Assembly (NCBI RefSeq): GCF_010726245.1
Contig: NZ_AP022561.1
Span: forward strand, 930,001 to 994,000
Direction of reading: 5' to 3'
Origin: Mycolicibacterium aichiense
Lineage (GTDB): Bacteria > Actinomycetota > Actinomycetes > Mycobacteriales > Mycobacteriaceae
Length of the DNA stretch: 64,000 nt
Shown here: piece by piece, positions 61,740-64,000 of the stretch
Layout of the letters: every line of letters starts with the position of its first letter
Position numbering within the stretch: the stretch's first letter is position 1
Made by a program: the position numbers and the translations under genes
The notes under the pieces: model-generated
Databases searched by the model: none
What the model was told of the DNA's origin: nothing
What the model saw: only the letters and a program-made list of their open reading frames with translations

Positions 61740-62660
61740 ATGAGGCCGCCAGAGGTCCCGATTCCACGCACAGCGATCGTCCCCGCGGCCGGATTGGGAA
61801 CGCGATTCCTGCCCGCCACCAAGACTGTGCCCAAGGAATTGTTGCCTGTCGTCGACACGCCCGGTATCGAACTCGTCGCCGAGGAGGCCGCGGAGGCGGG
61901 CGCCGAGCGGCTGGTGATCGTCACCTCTGAAGGCAAAGACAGCGTGGTCGCCCACTTCGTCGAGGATCTGGTGCTGGAAGGCACGCTGGAGGCTCGCGGC
62001 AAGAAGGCGATGCTGGAGAAGGTGCGACGCGCCCCGGCACTGATCAAGGTCGAGTCGGTGGTGCAGCACGAGCCGCTGGGTCTTGGCCACGCGGTCGGCT
62101 GTGTGGAGGCGGTGCTGTCCCCGGACGAGGACGCGGTCTCGGTGCTGCTGCCCGACGACCTGGTGCTGCCGACGGGTGTGCTCGAGACCATGGCGAAGGT
62201 GCGGGCCAAGCGCGGCGGCACGGTCCTGTGCGCCATCGAGGTGTCCGAGGACGAGGTCAGCGCCTACGGCGTGTTCGACGTCGAGCCGGTCCCCGATGCG
62301 GCAAACCCGAACGTGATGCGGGTCAAGGGCATGGTGGAGAAGCCGAAGGCCGAGGACGCGCCGTCGCTGTATGCCGCGGCCGGCCGCTATCTGTTGGACC
62401 GGGCCATCTTCGACGCGCTGCGCCGTGTCGACCGCGGTGTCGGCGGCGAGATCCAGCTGACCGACGCCATCGAGTTGCTGATCAAGGAGGGGCACCCGGT
62501 GCATGTCGTGGTGCACCGCGGCTCTCGACACGACTTGGGAAATCCCGGCGGCTACCTGAAGGCTGCGGTTGACTTTGCCTTGGATCGTGACGACTATGGC
62601 CCGGATTTGCGGCGATGGTTGACGGCACGCCTGGGCCTGGCTGACAAGACCGAACAGTAG
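61740..62660 (+). CDS. galU: UTP-glucose-1-phosphate uridylyltransferase
   Basis: Makes UDP-glucose for envelope glycans, trehalose and glycogen. 306 aa with AIVPAAGLGTRFLPATKTVPKELLPV (UTP-binding signature), LLPDDLVLP, GMVEKPKAEDAPS and EIQLTDAIELL. Divergent from the cyclo-ligase. Orthologous to Rv0993. Confidence 0.97.
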   Translation: MRPPEVPIPRTAIVPAAGLGTRFLPATKTVPKELLPVVDTPGIELVAEEAAEAGAERLVIVTSEGKDSVVAHFVEDLVLEGTLEARGKKAMLEKVRRAPALIKVESVVQHEPLGLGHAVGCVEAVLSPDEDAVSVLLPDDLVLPTGVLETMAKVRAKRGGTVLCAIEVSEDEVSAYGVFDVEPVPDAANPNVMRVKGMVEKPKAEDAPSLYAAAGRYLLDRAIFDALRRVDRGVGGEIQLTDAIELLIKEGHPVHVVVHRGSRHDLGNPGGYLKAAVDFALDRDDYGPDLRRWLTARLGLADKTEQ

Positions 62661-62710
62661 AAGCCCCGGCGGGCCCGCGCGAGGACAAGCTCGAGGCAGA
62701 AAGGCGCGCG

Positions 62711-63964
62711 GTGCGTTCGGTAGAGGAACAGCAGGCCAGAGTGGCGGCCGCTGCGGTGGCCCCGCGCCCGGTGCGCGTGCCGATCGCCGAGGCGCAGGGC
62801 CTGATGTGCGCCGAGGAAGTGATCACCGAACATCCTTTGCCGGGCTTCGACCAGGCCGCCATCGACGGGTATGCGGTCCGCAGTGTGGACGTTCAGGGTC
62901 TGGGCGCCGATTCCGATGACGAGCAGGGCGCCGAGGTCAGCCTGCCGGTGATGGGCGTGATCGAGGCGGGTGCGCGCACTCCGAGCCGGCTGCAGCCCAA
63001 ACAAGCCGCCCGGGTGCAGACCGGTGCGCCGATGCCGACGCTGGCCGATGCCGTGTTGCCGTTGCGCTGGACCGACGGCGGTCAGGCGCGAGTGCGGGTG
63101 CTGCGCGGGGTCCGGTCGGGCGCCTATGTCCGGCGGGCGGGTGACGACGTGCAGCCCGGTGACGTCGCGGTGCGCGCCGGCGCGACGATCGGCGCCGCGC
63201 AGGTGGGATTGCTTGCCGCGGTCGGCCGCGAACGGGTGCTGGTGCATCCGCGTCCCCGGGTGACCGTGATGAGCGTGGGCGGCGAGTTGGTCGACATCTC
63301 CCGGACGCCCGGTAATGGTCAGGTCTACGACGTCAACTCCTATGCGATCGCCGCCGCGGCGCGCGATGCCGGCGCCGAGGTGAACCGGGTCGGCATCGTC
63401 AGCACCGATCCGAAGTCGCTGCGCGAGGCCGTCGAGGGTCAGCTCAACCGAGCCGAGGTGGTCGTGATCGCGGGTGCGGTCGGCGGGGCTGCGGCCGAAG
63501 GTGTGCGCGCGGTGCTGTCCAAGCTCGGCGAGATGGAGGTCACCCGAATCGCCATGCATCCCGGGTCGGTGCAGGGCTTCGGTCAGCTGGGGCGCGAACG
63601 GGTCCCGACGTTCCTGTTGCCGGCGAACCCGGTCAGCGCGCTGGTGGTTTTCGAGGTCATGGTCCGCCCGCTGATTCGGCTCTCGCTGGGCAAGCGGCAG
63701 TCGCTCCGGCGTGTCGTGCAGGCCCGGGCGTTGTCGCCGATTTCGTCGGTGCCCGGACGGAAGGGCTTCCTTCGGGGACAGCTGATGCGCGATCAGGACA
63801 CCGGTGAGTATCTGGTGCAGGCGCTCGGCGGCGCCCCGGGTGCGTCGTCGCATCTCTTGGCGACGCTGGCCGAGGCCAACTGCTTGGTCGTGGTGCCCAC
63901 CGAGCTGGATCAGGTCAGAACCGGCGAGGTCGTCGATGTCGCCTTCCTTGCTCAACGAGGCTGA
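62711..63964 (+). CDS. moeA1: Molybdopterin molybdotransferase MoeA1
   Basis: Inserts molybdate into adenylated molybdopterin. 417 aa from GTG 62711: LPGFDQAAIDGYAVRS (catalytic Asp region), RPRVTVMSVGGELVDISRTPGNGQVYDVNSY, VVIAGAVGGAAAEG and FLLPANPVSALVVFEVMVRPL. The MogA-like loop SGAVGG is altered from the usual GGVS, but the fold is complete. 50 bp after galU, as in M. tuberculosis (Rv0994). The next gene (expected rimJ) is not inside the window. Confidence 0.95.
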   Translation: MRSVEEQQARVAAAAVAPRPVRVPIAEAQGLMCAEEVITEHPLPGFDQAAIDGYAVRSVDVQGLGADSDDEQGAEVSLPVMGVIEAGARTPSRLQPKQAARVQTGAPMPTLADAVLPLRWTDGGQARVRVLRGVRSGAYVRRAGDDVQPGDVAVRAGATIGAAQVGLLAAVGRERVLVHPRPRVTVMSVGGELVDISRTPGNGQVYDVNSYAIAAAARDAGAEVNRVGIVSTDPKSLREAVEGQLNRAEVVVIAGAVGGAAAEGVRAVLSKLGEMEVTRIAMHPGSVQGFGQLGRERVPTFLLPANPVSALVVFEVMVRPLIRLSLGKRQSLRRVVQARALSPISSVPGRKGFLRGQLMRDQDTGEYLVQALGGAPGASSHLLATLAEANCLVVVPTELDQVRTGEVVDVAFLAQRG

Positions 63965-64000
63965 ACCGCGGAGCATGAGTGAATTTGTGGCGTAACAGTT

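Noticed and set aside
63975..63995. Start of rimJ at the right edge (ATG at 63975)
   Set aside because: The frame stops after six codons, so the real start must lie outside the window.

Overview
The window is one contiguous stretch of high-GC actinobacterial chromosome, from a rapidly growing, non-tuberculous Mycobacterium (Mycolicibacterium type). The gene order from ku/ligD through uvrD1, sucCD, perM, purNH, the accA2/accD2/fadE block, mprAB-pepD-moaB2 and galU-moeA1 parallels M. tuberculosis Rv0937c-Rv0994 as I remember it. It also has genes the tubercle bacillus lacks: an MspA-family porin, an intact cobF beside an intact Fpg/Nei gene, a dimethylsulfone monooxygenase and a PrpE-like acyl-CoA synthetase. 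I see no insertion sequence, prophage, CRISPR array, rRNA or tRNA. These statements rest on reading the sequence and on recalled synteny; no search was run.

Layout. 1-4,604: partial SDR gene (leftwards, KstR operator), then the two-component NHEJ locus ku / small secreted protein / ligD. 4,134-7,100: a leftward acyl-CoA synthetase-VOC-RNase HI operon. 7,216-12,969: SRPBCC and crotonase-fold genes, a KstR-controlled LLM oxidoreductase, an AraC regulator, DUF2231 and MFS membrane proteins, cobF. 12,997-24,980: holin-like protein, DNA glycosylase, SDR, pgi, gabD, a 54-aa protein, FadD-like ligase, acyltransferase-3/SGNH, chorismate mutase, uvrD1. 24,977-28,993: membrane protein, M23 peptidase, sucCD. 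29,103-32,732: KstR-controlled thiolase-like gene, LLM oxidoreductase, sfnG. 32,902-40,860: Rv0954-like and PerM membrane proteins, purN-purH, MoxR-like ATPase and its VWA partner. 41,236-43,143: a low-complexity exported protein and a DUF1707 protein. 43,208-51,598: a five-to-six gene leftward operon (AtuA-like, two acyl-CoA dehydrogenases, an acyl-CoA carboxylase pair, a crotonase) resembling acyclic-terpene/branched acyl-CoA catabolism. 51,796-57,687: rpmF, mprA-mprB-pepD-moaB2, a 52-aa acidic protein behind a perfect CRP box, MspA-family porin. 57,751-63,964: mscL, a small exported protein, a SAF/CpaB-like protein, an EAL phosphodiesterase, the zinc-ribbon chaperone Ruc under a CIRCE element, 5-FTHF cyclo-ligase, galU, moeA1.

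Regulation is unusually readable. I find three KstR operators, two MprA boxes, one CRP site, one CIRCE element, one TetR-type palindrome, several intrinsic terminators, and about a dozen genes whose -10 hexamer (TANNNT) lies 6-8 nt before the start codon with no Shine-Dalgarno sequence, i.e. likely leaderless transcripts. Points most worth a second look are the Atu-like carboxylase operon, the MspA-family porin with an altered constriction motif, the CRP-box/52-aa gene, a thiolase-like KstR target without its nucleophilic cysteine, and a crotonase without both catalytic glutamates.
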